Source of the DNA: Endothia cerciana
Taxonomy: Eukaryota > Ascomycota > Sordariomycetes > Diaporthales > Cryphonectriaceae
Reading direction: 5' to 3'
Length of the DNA: 64,000 bases
NCBI GenBank assembly: GCA_026119935.1
Contig: JALRMH010000007.1
Coordinates: 310,001 to 374,000 of the forward strand
Shown here: in pieces, positions 20,701 through 30,897 of the stretch
How the letters are laid out: every line of letters starts with the position of its first letter
Numbering within the stretch: the first letter of the stretch is position 1
Notes under the pieces: model-generated
The model's database searches: none
Seen by the model: only the letters and a program-made list of their open reading frames with translations
Told to the model about the DNA's origin: nothing
Program-made: the position numbers and the translations under genes

Positions 20701-20825
20701 TACACCTCGCCACTGTATCATCAGTGTACCGCTATTTTTGCTCACATGATGCTTGGCCGATCTGTCCTACAAATACAAGGTACTGTACGTCAGCCTCATT
20801 GCTGTAGGTACGGTGGCGAGGTGTA
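20701..20825. mobile_element. Short MITE with Tc1/mariner-like ends
   Basis: Left terminal repeat cacctcgccactgta (20703-20717) and right terminal repeat tacggtggcgaggtg (20809-20823) are inverted copies with one mismatch in 15. Each is flanked outside by TA (20701-20702 and 20824-20825), the target duplication of Tc1/mariner elements. The element is 121 bp and has no coding capacity, as expected for a miniature inverted-repeat element mobilised in trans. The right end is followed by a CG-rich palindrome. Confidence 0.65.
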
Positions 20826-20829
20826 AAGT

Positions 20830-20845
20830 CAACCCCCGGGGGTTG
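20830..20845. repeat. Perfect 16-bp palindrome caacccccgggggttg
   Basis: Perfect inverted repeat just outside the MITE and about 190 bp before the start of the rhodopsin-like gene. Could be a factor-binding site or simply sequence next to the insertion. Confidence 0.4.
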
Positions 20846-21035
20846 TATAGTACCATAGTAACACAGCAGAGCCAGAGAGGCTGATGTAATAATGCCCACC
20901 GCTATGCTCTCTCGTCAGCAGACCGATTTTGATATCTGTGTCTAGAACTTAGTAGCATTGCCGACCGTTGACTTCGGTCTCCGTTCCTCTCTCTATCTTA
21001 CAGACAGAACACGTTTACCGGTATTCTGATTACCT

Positions 21036-22339
21036 ATGATTACATGGCTGCGTTGGGACCTCTTCGTCACGATCATGTCTGCCTCATCTCAGCCGGTGGT
21101 GACACCGGACGACTTCTCGTCGATACCGAGCATCATCAGCTGGTCCCTAGGCGTCACCTCGGTGCTTTTCGTCACCACCAAGATCGTCACCAAGCTGTCC
21201 ATGACACGCAGCTTTGCGATCGACGATGCTGCCATTATCATCGCACTGGTATGACAACCGGGTTCAACCAGCCTCGACATGACTGACTGGACCAGGCCTT
21301 CAGCATCGGAATGGTGATCGCAGTCTCCATACAAGGGGCAAACGGACTGGGCAAACGAGAGAGTTCGCTCAGCGAATCGCAGCTGATCACATTTGAAAAG
21401 GTCGGTCGTTGTAGGCAGATCAAGCACGCGAGGTCTATATAGCGAACTGACCGCAAGCAGAGCGTCTATGCCACGGACTTCCTTTACATCACGACCCTGT
21501 TCTTTTCCAAGTCCTCGGTCCTCGTGCTCCTCCGAGCGCTCACGCCCGTGCGAACTCACCAGCTTTTAACGTATGCTCTCGCGGGTGTGCTTGGCTCGTG
21601 GGCGATGTCTGGCCTTTTCACTGTAGCATTCCAGTGTTCCACGCCTCAAAAGTGGGCGATCGTGACGGGCGATTGTATCAACCAGGTCAGAACTTCACTC
21701 CATGGGAAACCGCTATACTAGGCTTACCGCCGGAAGCAGACCTCATTCTGGATTTACTTCGGAATCCTCAACATCATTACCGAGGTCTTCCTCGTCGTAA
21801 TCGCGGCCGTCATCATGCGAGGCGTGCAGATACCGCAGGGGAAAAAGACCGTCATCATCCTAGTCTTTGCCCTCCGCGTCTTCGTCATCGCCGCCATCGT
21901 CCCCGAGCTCATCTTCCGCGGCCGGGCGGGACAGTCGACGGACCGGACCTTTGCGCCCTGGCCGGCCGTCGTCTGCGTCCTGTTCGTGCAGTGCCTCAGC
22001 ATCGTGTTCGCGTGCGTGCCGTACCTCAAGCCCTTCTTCGGCGCGCTCGAGTCGGGCATGATCCGCATGGACGACACGCGGCGCCGCGAGGGCCGCACCA
22101 CGCGCGGCGGCTACTACTTCAAGAAGGCCAAAGATTCGTCGGGTGGCGGCAGCAGCAGCAAGCAGAGCATCGGCAGTCGCCTCTACCCGCTGAAGAACTG
22201 GACGCACGTCAGTGGCGGCACGCACTCGGCCTCGGTGGAGCGTGGCCCGGAGGACAACGATCGAGACTCGCAGCGGTCCGACTCACGCATCATCCGCGCG
22301 ACGACGACGTTTGAGGTCCGGTCGGAGGATGAGTTCTGA
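21036..22339 (+). CDS. Fungal rhodopsin-like 7-TM integral membrane protein (PTH11/SAT4-type)
   Basis: Exons 21036-21248, 21296-21400, 21461-21685 and 21740-22339 (1143 nt, 380 residues). All three introns are short (47, 60, 54 bp) and phase 0. Helical segments include SIISWSLGVTSVLFVTTKI, SFAIDDAAIIIAL, AFSIGMVIAVSIQGANGLG, the YATDFLYITTLFFSKSSVL block, LAGVLGSWAMSGLFTVAF, TSFWIYFGILNIITEVFL and VVCVLFVQCLSIVFACVPYL. This order is the fungal rhodopsin-like (DUF) domain also found in PTH11-type receptors. The last roughly 110 residues are a hydrophilic, Ser/Arg-rich cytosolic tail. Ligand and role are unknown; possible functions are sensing or membrane organisation. An inner start at 21075 (MSASSQPVV) fits other family members as well as the first ATG. 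It lacks the Cys-rich CFEM domain. Confidence 0.82.
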
Positions 22340-23788
22340 GTGCGGATCGACATTTTGATATGAAGAGAAGTTGGGGCCACTGTCCAGATCTCTTGCCAAA
22401 CCTCCGTTCTTGGATGCTACCATCGAGAGGTTAGGCCATTGGGATGGCAGTGTGTGATGATACGGCTTCACAAAGCGTCTTACTGCATTTAATCAAGATA
22501 GCTCTAGAGTACGGCAACCCGACCTCCCATGCTCTCCAACACGTCGTCGTCCGTTTCGTTCCGCACGGGCGAGATGCGGCCTTCTGCTGGTCCATGACCT
22601 CAAAAATGTAGGATACGAGTAGGTAACCGCCTGGACTTCGCTTCATACCAACCTCAAACTACTGCTTACGAGCCCGCCATTGGGGTCACCTTGTCTTTCG
22701 TTTGAGCGTCGCAGCGCCACGTACGAATTTTCAGGATGAGAATCACCCTCGCTGGGTATGATGCAAATGCCGTTGGGCAATCCCGGAGCCCTTTCCCCAA
22801 CGGACACCCGGTGACGGGCTGGTGGTTGCCTGCTGTTACGATGCTGACCACCCAAAAGATTAGCCCCCGGGTCGCGCATGAGCATGTGAATGTTTCCAGC
22901 ACAAGAGGTGGATGCGATATGTTCCGCGTTGTAGCGGCGAAATCGCAGATCTCCCCGATTCGTGAAGCTGTTGCGATGCAGCTAGGACAGGGTAAGGATA
23001 CCTAGCGCAGCAATAGTCTCCTGCAAGTCAGCGCGGGGCAAGCGAAATCCCGGTGAGGCTACCATCATTGGCTTGGCATAATGTACGCCAAGACCGTAGT
23101 GCTGACTTGACATTATATTGCCGGGTTCCACCTGCGCTTACGCTGCGTTGCAGGCGCTGACGCCGCCACATTGCAAGGCGCTTCATAGTAGTGCGCCGTG
23201 TTGCAGCCCCCCACGCCATGTGGCAGTCCCTGACAATTGACCCCTGCCAATTGCCAAGCCCTATGACTGCTGCCACACTGGAAGCCCTGGAAGAGAATTT
23301 GTAATTTTCCCAGTAAGCGATGCCAGTCTAAGGGGGGGGGGGGTGTTAGATACATAGTATAATGGCCATTAGAAGGTCGTTCCGGCTCGGAGCGAGAACT
23401 AGAATGTAAGAATTGGGTCAGTACCTTAGTTAGCAAATAAAGGGTTCTGGGATAAAGCTCAGTTGCCACAGAGAGCGCTGAGAACCCCCCCCCCCCCCAA
23501 AACCCTCTGAAGAACGGAACAACAATCAAGTCCATTCATCAATTTTGGCCCGTAAACGAGGGTGCTATCAAATCTGACAATATCCTATCGAGGTACTGGG
23601 CCAGCTGGAACCACGTGGAGAGGCTTGCCACTGCACCCCTGATCTCAACTCAGGGCTACACCGGCTGCGAGCTCGACCTCTACAAATCTGTTATTCCTTC
23701 CATTGCTTTTACCATACGACATACTTGGTGCCATAACGACGACGTCTGCTCAGCATCGATCGCATCTACGGACTGCCAATCCGCCACG
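22340..23788. other. Intergenic, no gene recognised; G and C homopolymers
   Basis: About 1.45 kb with only short uninformative ORFs on both strands. It contains a run of 12 G (23332-23343) and a run of 14 C (23485-23498) about 140 bp apart. Presumably includes the promoter of the transporter at 23789. Confidence 0.5.
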
Positions 23789-25632
23789 ATGGACGTCGAG
23801 ATGCGACAAGTCGTACCGGACTCCAAGTCCTCACACGTCAATCGTCGCGTGGTGGAGGGCGACCGCGACGAGTTAACCCTGGCTCGTCTGGGGAAGAAGC
23901 AGGTGCTCAAGGTTCGTCGCGCTGTGCCGGGCTTCACGGACATGGATTGATGGCGAAACAGCGCAACTTTGGGTTCTTGTCCATGATGAGCTTCAGCTGC
24001 ACCGTCCTGGTAACATGGGAAGGAGTCCTGGTGTATGTGAACTCGGAACGAGACCTTACATATCGCTTACCAACCTGCGCAGTCTCTTTGCTACGGGCTT
24101 CCTCAACGGCGGCACCGCTGGCCTTGTCTGGCAGTTCATCCTCGTCTGGGGCGGCACCTTGAGTACCTTTGTGACCATTGGTGAGCTGGCCTCTATGGCG
24201 CCCACCGCGGGAGGACAGTATCACTGGGTCAGCATGCTGGCGCCCAGGTCCACCCGCAATTTCCTGAGCTACATCACAGGGTGGATGACGGTGCTCGCGT
24301 GGGTGGCCACCATCGCCACCGGCGCCTACCTGTCGGCCACCATGATCCAGGCGCTGTGTCTGATCAACTGGCCCAACTATGCCAACGTGTTCGCCGGCTG
24401 GCAGGGCACACTCATTTCCTGGGCCGTCGTCCTGGTTTGCGTTTTCTTCAACACTGTGGTCGGCAGCTTTCTGCCCAAGGTGGAGGGCAGCTTCATGCTG
24501 CTGCACGTCCTGGGCTTCTTCGCCATCTTGATTCCGCTGGTCTATTATGCCCCAAAGGCGACCGCCGCCGAGGTTTTTGGCGCGGCGGCTGGCTATCAGA
24601 ATGAGGGCATGTGGCCCACCTATGGCACATCGTTCATGGTAGGCACGCTTGGTGCGGCATTCTCGTTCGTAGGAGCAGACGCCGCAGTACACGTAAGTAG
24701 AGACGAGCGCCCGGCTTCGCCAGGGGACAAACTGCTGATGCTTGCGCCAGATGTCGGAAGAGATATCCAACGCGGCCGTGAACGTGCCTCGCTCCATCGT
24801 GTTCAGCATTATCATCAACGGCTCGCTCGGCTTTGGCATGCTCCTCGCCATCATCTTCTGCCTTGGCGAACCCCAGGCCGCACTCGACGCTCAGACGACC
24901 ATCGGCTACCCCTTCATCGAAGTCTTCATGTCCGCCACGCAATCCCTCGGGGGCGCAACGGGTATGACGTCTATCGTCATCGCACTCGCCTTCTCCTGCA
25001 CTATTGGTTTTATGGCTACCGCTTCCCGCATAATATGGTCATTTGCGCGTGACCGCGGCCTGCCCTTCTCCAGCGTCCTTTGCCACGTGAGTGCTCTGGT
25101 TCTATGGTTAAGAATGCGCTGACAGTATTCCCAGCTCTCACCACACTCCACAATTCCTACATACGCCGTCATTGTCGCCGCCACCATCCCGTGCCTGCTT
25201 GTCCTGATCAATATCGGGTCCAGCGTCGTCTTCAACGACGTCACCTCCCTCGCCCTCGTAGGCTTCTATAGCACGTATTTCATCTGCTGCGCCCTACTTT
25301 TGTACCGCCGCCTGGCAACCACCATCCACATGCCCGACCCCTCCGCGCCCGCCACCCCTGCGTACAAAGACCAAGACACTGACGAGTATGTCCTGGTTTG
25401 GGGCCCATGGCACGTCAAGGGCGCACTCGGCGTCGCTAACAACATCCTGTCATGCTGCTACCTGGTCCTCATCTGGGTCTTTGGTTTCTTCCCGCCGGCC
25501 ATCCCGGTCACAGCGGCGAGCATGAATTACAGTAGTTTAATGTTTGGGGCAACGGCCTTGTTCGCTGTGTTTTACTACTTTGTGTGGGGGAGGAGGCAAT
25601 ACCGCGGTCCGGTGATCGAGATCAGCTTGTGA
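23789..25632 (+). CDS. APC-superfamily amino acid/GABA/choline permease
   Basis: Five exons: 23789-23911, 23962-24032, 24083-24692, 24751-25086 and 25135-25632 (1638 nt, 545 residues). Introns are 48-58 bp with good borders; gtatgt at 24033 restores the frame to VLFATGFLNGG. Typical blocks of fungal ACT-family permeases: LGKKQVLKRNFGFLSMMSFS, TIGELASMAPTAGGQYHWVS, SYITGWMTVLAWVA, FSFVGADAAVHMSEEISNAA with NVPRSIVFSI, and TASRIIWSFARDRGLPFS. About 12 TM helices are expected. These plasma-membrane symporters import amino acids, GABA or choline; the exact substrate is not readable. Start ATG gives MDVEMRQVVPDSK and is followed directly by the family motif. It might supply precursors for, or simply neighbour, the UstYa-like locus. 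Confidence 0.9.
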
Positions 25633-25852
25633 AAAGCAATGTATTTAGTATAGGACCCATTGATTAAGCGAAATAAAGGGTGTAAGAAATTATAATGGTC
25701 TTCAGGCTTAAAGCTTACTTTTACTAGATCGCTCTATCTAAGATTCATATTCTGCATACCTTCCCCGTGTAGTTAATAACTTAGCCGTTATCTTGACCGG
25801 AAAATGGTCGAACTTTTTTTTAAAAGTCCCTCCCACTTCTATTTTCTTCCCT

Positions 25853-26161
25853 TTAACCACTTGTCCACTTCATAAGCTGCCTGCCAATAGTCGACAATGC
25901 CGCCATCGCCGCACTGACAACAAATGTTTGCATCAGGGCGTTGTTATACGCCAAGGTAACGCCAGCTAGATACTCGCTTGGTATAATCTTTTGGATGCTT
26001 GTAGCACCAGCACCCAACACGTGTGCAGGATCAACACCTGGTGCAAATTCTTTTAACATCATCGACGAGCTTGTTGTCGAACACATTGGTCGCCACAGAA
26101 ACAAACAAACCAGGCTGTCGCCAAGAATTTGCGCGAAGACAATAACTGCTTGCCCATGCTA
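25853..26161 (-). pseudogene. C-terminal relic of an MFS (DHA2-type) transporter
   Basis: Minus-strand reading, with one frame change, gives GQAVIVFAQILG, VATNVFDNKLVDDV, then FAPGVDPAHVLGAGATSIQK, YLAGVTLAYNNALMQTF and a final LMKWTSG stop. FAPGVDPAxVLxAGAT followed by an ALxxTF helix is the C-terminal signature of fungal 14-TM drug/siderophore MFS exporters. Only about 100 of roughly 550 residues remain and they are frameshifted near 26060, so it is a decayed fragment. Confidence 0.7.
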
Positions 26162-26180
26162 GCAAAATGCTTGAGACCTT

Positions 26181-26208
26181 TGCTAGCAGTAGAGTGCTAG
26201 CAGTAGAG
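26181..26208. repeat. Tandem duplication of a 14-bp unit (tgctagcagtagag x2)
   Basis: Exact two-copy direct repeat just upstream of the MFS relic; looks like a local duplication scar. Confidence 0.7.
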
Positions 26209-26999
26209 GTGGCCTAGGAGTCTTTACCCGTGGGATTTCTCGGAGATTTCTGCGCACAATCTGAGGGGTACCTTTGCTCTGAATTATATTGTAATGAGCC
26301 TTGCTGGGTCTAACAAACCTAGAAATATCCACAGAGTCTCTGTTAGCAGAGACGGTGTGAAGGTGTACAACCTCCTGGTTCTAATACCTTCATATATTCT
26401 GGATCAGGCAATGAAATCTGCTAACTGTCACTATGTTCCACAACGGTTTTTATAAAAAGAATGGCGCGTGTCACTTAACTCACCTCATTCATGATTTTAC
26501 TCTCACTGTCAGTCTCCCGATCTTTGTAACATACAGATCTCGTGTATCGTGTGTTTGGTCATCTGGCACAATCAGTCTACTTCAATGTTTTCATGCTTAA
26601 CGTGCCCCTCAACATGTCGCACACCCGCAGGTCCAATTCAATAGGACGCCTCACCTTGGCTGTCTCTTACCTCTTGCCTCATTCATTGTTCCCGCTGACA
26701 TACATGATGCTCACGTGTTGGTGATACCGCTCATTCGACCCCGCAGTAAGCAATTCACAAACGAGACCTCACCTCCACTACTAACTTTGGAGCCGATATC
26801 TAACGCTGAGCATCAAAATCCAAGAAATGACTGAGACGTCGCGCCTGATAGCCCTCAACATGTACTGCTTTGGAACTCTCTGCTTCTGAACTCTACACTT
26901 GAATGACGTTCTTCATCTTACTATGCTTCTTCCATAGGCCGAACACGGACAGTTTTGCAATCATTTGGTATCCAACCTGCAATTTCAAGGGGTAGAAGA
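26209..26999. other. Intergenic upstream of HET gene
   Basis: About 790 bp, AT-rich at first, with no recognisable gene. Holds the promoter of the HET-domain gene. Confidence 0.45.
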
Positions 27000-29714
27000 A
27001 TGAAGAACAAAATGCCTCGCGACAAGAGTCGTCTTGGTCATCCACGGGGCAAAAGTCTTCACGACCCAGGAACAACAGTTCCACAGGCAACAACGAGGTG
27101 CATCTACCTCTACAACTGGCTATTAAAAGTTACGATACCTAGCCTCCCTCGACCGTCCCGGTACGGCGGCGTTCGGCTGCCTCTCTCGACCGATTTCTCT
27201 GGCTCTTCATCTGGGTGGGAGACTCCCCCGCGGACCCCATTATACTCCCCTGAAAGCATGGGACAACGGAAACGAAGCCAAGACACCATGGATGATGTGG
27301 TAACTTGCAACCATCCGCAACCGGATTGCAGCCACTGTTCGACCATTGTGGGAAGAGGGGGGACAGGCCACATATACAAACGAAACGAGAAATGGAACGC
27401 TTCGCGCATCTTTCACGAACATTGTGAATCGTGCTCAGTCAGACAGCAAACCGTCGGACCGGCCGGCCAACTTTGCTCCTTTTGCCAGCACTTGCGGCTG
27501 AGGCATCTGTCGTTCTGCGTATCGACGGATGATTTACCACCACGTATCCCTATTCCCAAGCCTCGGTGCAAGTCAACATGCCCCATGTGTCAGATATTCA
27601 GTAGTCTCCTCCCGCGGGACGGGGCTGCCGTCACCAAAGACCGGCTGCGGCGGTTTCATTTTCCTGAGCCTTTGTACATCACTGCCACGAAGTGGCGTGG
27701 CGAACAGGTGCAATGGCAAGTCAGCAGAACCACCCAAGACAAGAAAAACGTCGCACATCTCGTCGTATACGAAGACCAATCGTCCGTGGAAGGCTCCTCT
27801 TCAACAAACATCACCTCGCTCGTCGTTGGCGCGGAGGTCCACGATGCAACATGGCCTCACATAAAGGACCTCGTCTCGAATTGTCTCGGTTCCCACCCTT
27901 CGTGCAACTCTGTTCCCGGCGTCTCACTTCCGCCAAGCTTCCGGCTTATTGATATCAACGAAAGCCGCATCGTCACCCCGGAGCGAAACTCCGTGCCAGA
28001 CTACGTCGCCCTAAGCTACGTATGGGGCCAAGTCCCGGAGGATCAGACCAGCAAAGCCACAACAGCAAACATTGCCCAACTGTCCACGTCTATCGACTCC
28101 TCTGTACTGCCTGCGACGATAAGAGACGCTGTCACTGTGTGCAGAAGACTTGGTCAGCGATACCTCTGGGTCGACCGTTTTTGCATCCTCCAAGACGACG
28201 AAGTCGACAAGTCGAACCAGATCCAGGCAATGTCTGCCATATTCCTAGCGGCGAAACTCGTCATCGTCGCCGCCTGTGGTCGCGACATGACGGATGGGCT
28301 ATCAGGCGTCAGCCGGCCCCGTTCTGGTCAGGTCAGTCGGGACGTTGGCGGCACGCGCGTCAACGTCCAGCTCCCTCCTCTGTGGGATGTCGTCGGGCCA
28401 TCGGTCTGGGACTCGAGGGGGTGGACGTACCAGGAAGCCATCTTGGCCCGCCGGAAGCTCTTCTTTACTGAGTCGCAAGTCTTCTTCGAATGTACCCTGC
28501 GCATAGGCCACGAAGAGCACCTGGCGTACTCATCGTTTGACCCGGCGGTATACGATAAGAGACAATACCCGACGTCGACCTCTAGTTTGGAATATGGTTT
28601 CTTGTATGAACCTAAGACGACTGGGATTGACCGGATGGCACTTCAATGGTCCCCGACTGAATCCCCGTTCGGATCGTATGCTAGACATCTGCGACGTTAT
28701 CGCTTGCGAAGTTTGAGGTATGAATCGGACATTCTGAATGCATTCACCGGCATCATCACTGCCCTCTACCCTCGAGGTGACACCTACTGCGGCATGCCCC
28801 TTCCTCATATGGATATAGCGCTTCTGTGGACAGCTGAGAAAGGAAACCCCCAGAGGTCTCACGTTGGAGGCACCCGTCTCCAAGCGCCATCTTGGACATG
28901 GGCTGCGCATCCATCAGAGGTCCCGGTGATACGGGATGGTTCCTTCTGCGGTACCCTTTGCCTGTGGTTTCGGCCGATCTTTGTCAACGCTTCCATGTTC
29001 AACCTCGAGCCTATCAAGGGCACATGTGATGGCACGACGGTTTCCAACCGAGGTTACGAGAAGACCTATCTCCCGGTGGCTCTGGCAATTCTTCACGGCT
29101 TAATGGGGTTGAGCGGAGCCACGCAGGCGACAAAGAACCGCGTCTTGAGTTTCAACAACTTGGACATCCTCCTTCACTGGAAATGGCCCACGTACCGTGC
29201 CTTCTGGATAGATGTCTTTGGGCGACCAGATATGCTCCGCAAGGCCAAGGAACATCTCGAGAAAGAAGTCAGAGGCCTGGTCCTGACTCCTGGGATGTTG
29301 GTGACCCGCGCTCAGGTTGTACGACTCGGTATGATAACTGTGCGAGATGAGAGCTCGAACATGCTGTTCCTGCAGAACGATCAGGGCCAGAGAATCGGCT
29401 GTCTTGTGGAGAACGAAGACCGGGCATCGGGGTTGCTGTTACGTCAAGGTCACTCAAAAGTCGAGTGTATGGCGCTGTCGCTCTCGTCGTTGTCTCTTCT
29501 GGGTTCTGTATGTGATATCAAGTCGTGGGAGGGACTGTCACAGGGGGGGACGTTCAGAGATCAAGGTGGGAGATGCCCGGGCCATATCCCTATGGTGAAC
29601 ATCATGGCCCTGCAGCGAAAGGTGGACCTTTATGTCCGAATTGGGGTTGGGCAGGTGTACCTGAAACGGTGGGTTCAATTGGGTGCATCTTTTGAGACGG
29701 TGGTATTGGGCTGA
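27000..29714 (+). CDS. HET-domain protein (heterokaryon incompatibility-like), large
   Basis: Intronless ORF of 904 residues from the ATG at 27000. The open frame extends a little further 5' without ATG; 27015 and 27258 are alternative starts. The N-terminal third is basic/disordered with Cys pairs (CNHPQPDCSHC, CESCSVRQQ, LCSFCQHLRLRHLSFC, CPMCQIF) often seen before HET domains. The HET domain (about 330-480) has YVALSYVWG, LPATIRDAVTVCRRLGQRYL, WVDRFCILQDD, SAIFLAAKLVIVAACGRD and a RGWTYQEAILARRKLFFTE block. The last is the usual W-x-x-Q-E motif. HET proteins trigger cell death or growth arrest after non-self recognition in fungi; this one has no NLR module of its own. No lesions, so it is probably functional. 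It is the first of several immunity-type genes up to 44 kb. Confidence 0.88.
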   Translation: MKNKMPRDKSRLGHPRGKSLHDPGTTVPQATTRCIYLYNWLLKVTIPSLPRPSRYGGVRLPLSTDFSGSSSGWETPPRTPLYSPESMGQRKRSQDTMDDVVTCNHPQPDCSHCSTIVGRGGTGHIYKRNEKWNASRIFHEHCESCSVRQQTVGPAGQLCSFCQHLRLRHLSFCVSTDDLPPRIPIPKPRCKSTCPMCQIFSSLLPRDGAAVTKDRLRRFHFPEPLYITATKWRGEQVQWQVSRTTQDKKNVAHLVVYEDQSSVEGSSSTNITSLVVGAEVHDATWPHIKDLVSNCLGSHPSCNSVPGVSLPPSFRLIDINESRIVTPERNSVPDYVALSYVWGQVPEDQTSKATTANIAQLSTSIDSSVLPATIRDAVTVCRRLGQRYLWVDRFCILQDDEVDKSNQIQAMSAIFLAAKLVIVAACGRDMTDGLSGVSRPRSGQVSRDVGGTRVNVQLPPLWDVVGPSVWDSRGWTYQEAILARRKLFFTESQVFFECTLRIGHEEHLAYSSFDPAVYDKRQYPTSTSSLEYGFLYEPKTTGIDRMALQWSPTESPFGSYARHLRRYRLRSLRYESDILNAFTGIITALYPRGDTYCGMPLPHMDIALLWTAEKGNPQRSHVGGTRLQAPSWTWAAHPSEVPVIRDGSFCGTLCLWFRPIFVNASMFNLEPIKGTCDGTTVSNRGYEKTYLPVALAILHGLMGLSGATQATKNRVLSFNNLDILLHWKWPTYRAFWIDVFGRPDMLRKAKEHLEKEVRGLVLTPGMLVTRAQVVRLGMITVRDESSNMLFLQNDQGQRIGCLVENEDRASGLLLRQGHSKVECMALSLSSLSLLGSVCDIKSWEGLSQGGTFRDQGGRCPGHIPMVNIMALQRKVDLYVRIGVGQVYLKRWVQLGASFETVVLG

Positions 29715-30388
29715 AAGCTTTTGCAGCCAAAAATATGAGGTCTTGACAATGCACAAAAGGATCGATCGGTGTGGCACTGAGAAGATCCAGCGCTGTGTCC
29801 ATCCCGTTCTGGTTGAATCATGAAGCAATTGTCTCATCTGTGAAAAGCCAAAAGCCAGGCTGTTTCCCAACCCGTACTTGTTGATGCGCCGAGCTTTATG
29901 ATACTGATTGTCGTGCTTGAACAGATTTAACGACGTGTTTCACGTTGCCTGACTAATCCGAAGTCGGGGGGTGAATATAGTAGTTGTCAAAATCTACCAG
30001 AAGTCAAGTCGAGAATATCTTCCCGAACGACACGACTTGCAAGTGCACCTGGTCCCCCCCTCATATACTATGTAGTGGTATAGTACCACAACACCATTGG
30101 GCCAGGGTATTAGGCTACAATTGGCCGGGAATTTTCAGCGACACATCCGAATCCCGGAACAACGAATGTTTTTCCGGCGACTAGGGTAGTCTTGGGGACG
30201 AGACCAGCTCCAGGATGAGGACGGTCTCCGGCTTGCGTCCGCACTCCAGCCTATGACCGGAAACGAGGCAGTCTCCGCCACGGCAGAAGTGGTAGAAACA
30301 CCTGCAATCAACGAAATCGTCACCAGCGACGTGAGAAGGAAGAGTTTGGTTGAACCGCCGGCTAAGGATATAACGCAGCCTTCTCATC
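29715..30388. other. Intergenic, no gene recognised
   Basis: About 670 bp downstream of the HET gene. A frame at 30253-30462 overlaps the next small ORF in another frame and may be part of the same decayed gene. Confidence 0.4.
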
Positions 30389-30580
30389 ATGATATTGTCC
30401 CGTCTGGACAAGACCGAGGCTGCAAACGGAGAGACAAAGGCGAAAGTAGCCGAGATTTATGATGCTATCAATCGCACGGAGGATAAGATAGAGACGCTGA
30501 GACGGATCGTCGATAAGCTGAGGGAAGGCATGAGCGCCTTCTCAAAGACGCTTTTTAGTTGTCTTCGGAGTGAGCCATAG
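30389..30580 (+). CDS. Small coiled-coil ORF, possible gene remnant
   Basis: 63 codons, MILSRLDKTEAANGETKAKV continuing through a heptad-like helix (IYDAINRTEDKIETLRRIVD). I recognise no family. The upstream frame (30253-30388, ending QPSHHD) could be its displaced N-terminal part, one frame away, implying an indel. It could equally be a chance ORF. Confidence 0.25.
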   Translation: MILSRLDKTEAANGETKAKVAEIYDAINRTEDKIETLRRIVDKLREGMSAFSKTLFSCLRSEP

Positions 30581-30897
30581 GCCGGGTGAGAAGAGGGAGC
30601 GAGTATGGATGTACTGTTGAGAGACATAATCAACGACCGCGTGCAGGCAATGTGAGAGCAGACATCGCGACCGCTGCTCGATTCCCGATGACCTACGTGA
30701 CGAGTATCGGTTCACAGGCCTCTCTCCTTCCTCCACCTAGATTTCGACATCAGTTTTTCACAAGTCCAGCGATTTGGGCTTCCTCTCGTAAAATTCATGA
30801 AATGGGAAGCCTTTCGACATGTATTATGCTTAGACGATGATATGCAATGACTAGCGCAAAACATAAAAGGGCAAGACGATACCAGGTGCATAGCAAG
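30581..30897. other. Intergenic, no gene recognised
   Basis: About 320 bp between the small ORF and the 3' end of the ankyrin relic; nothing recognised. Confidence 0.45.
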
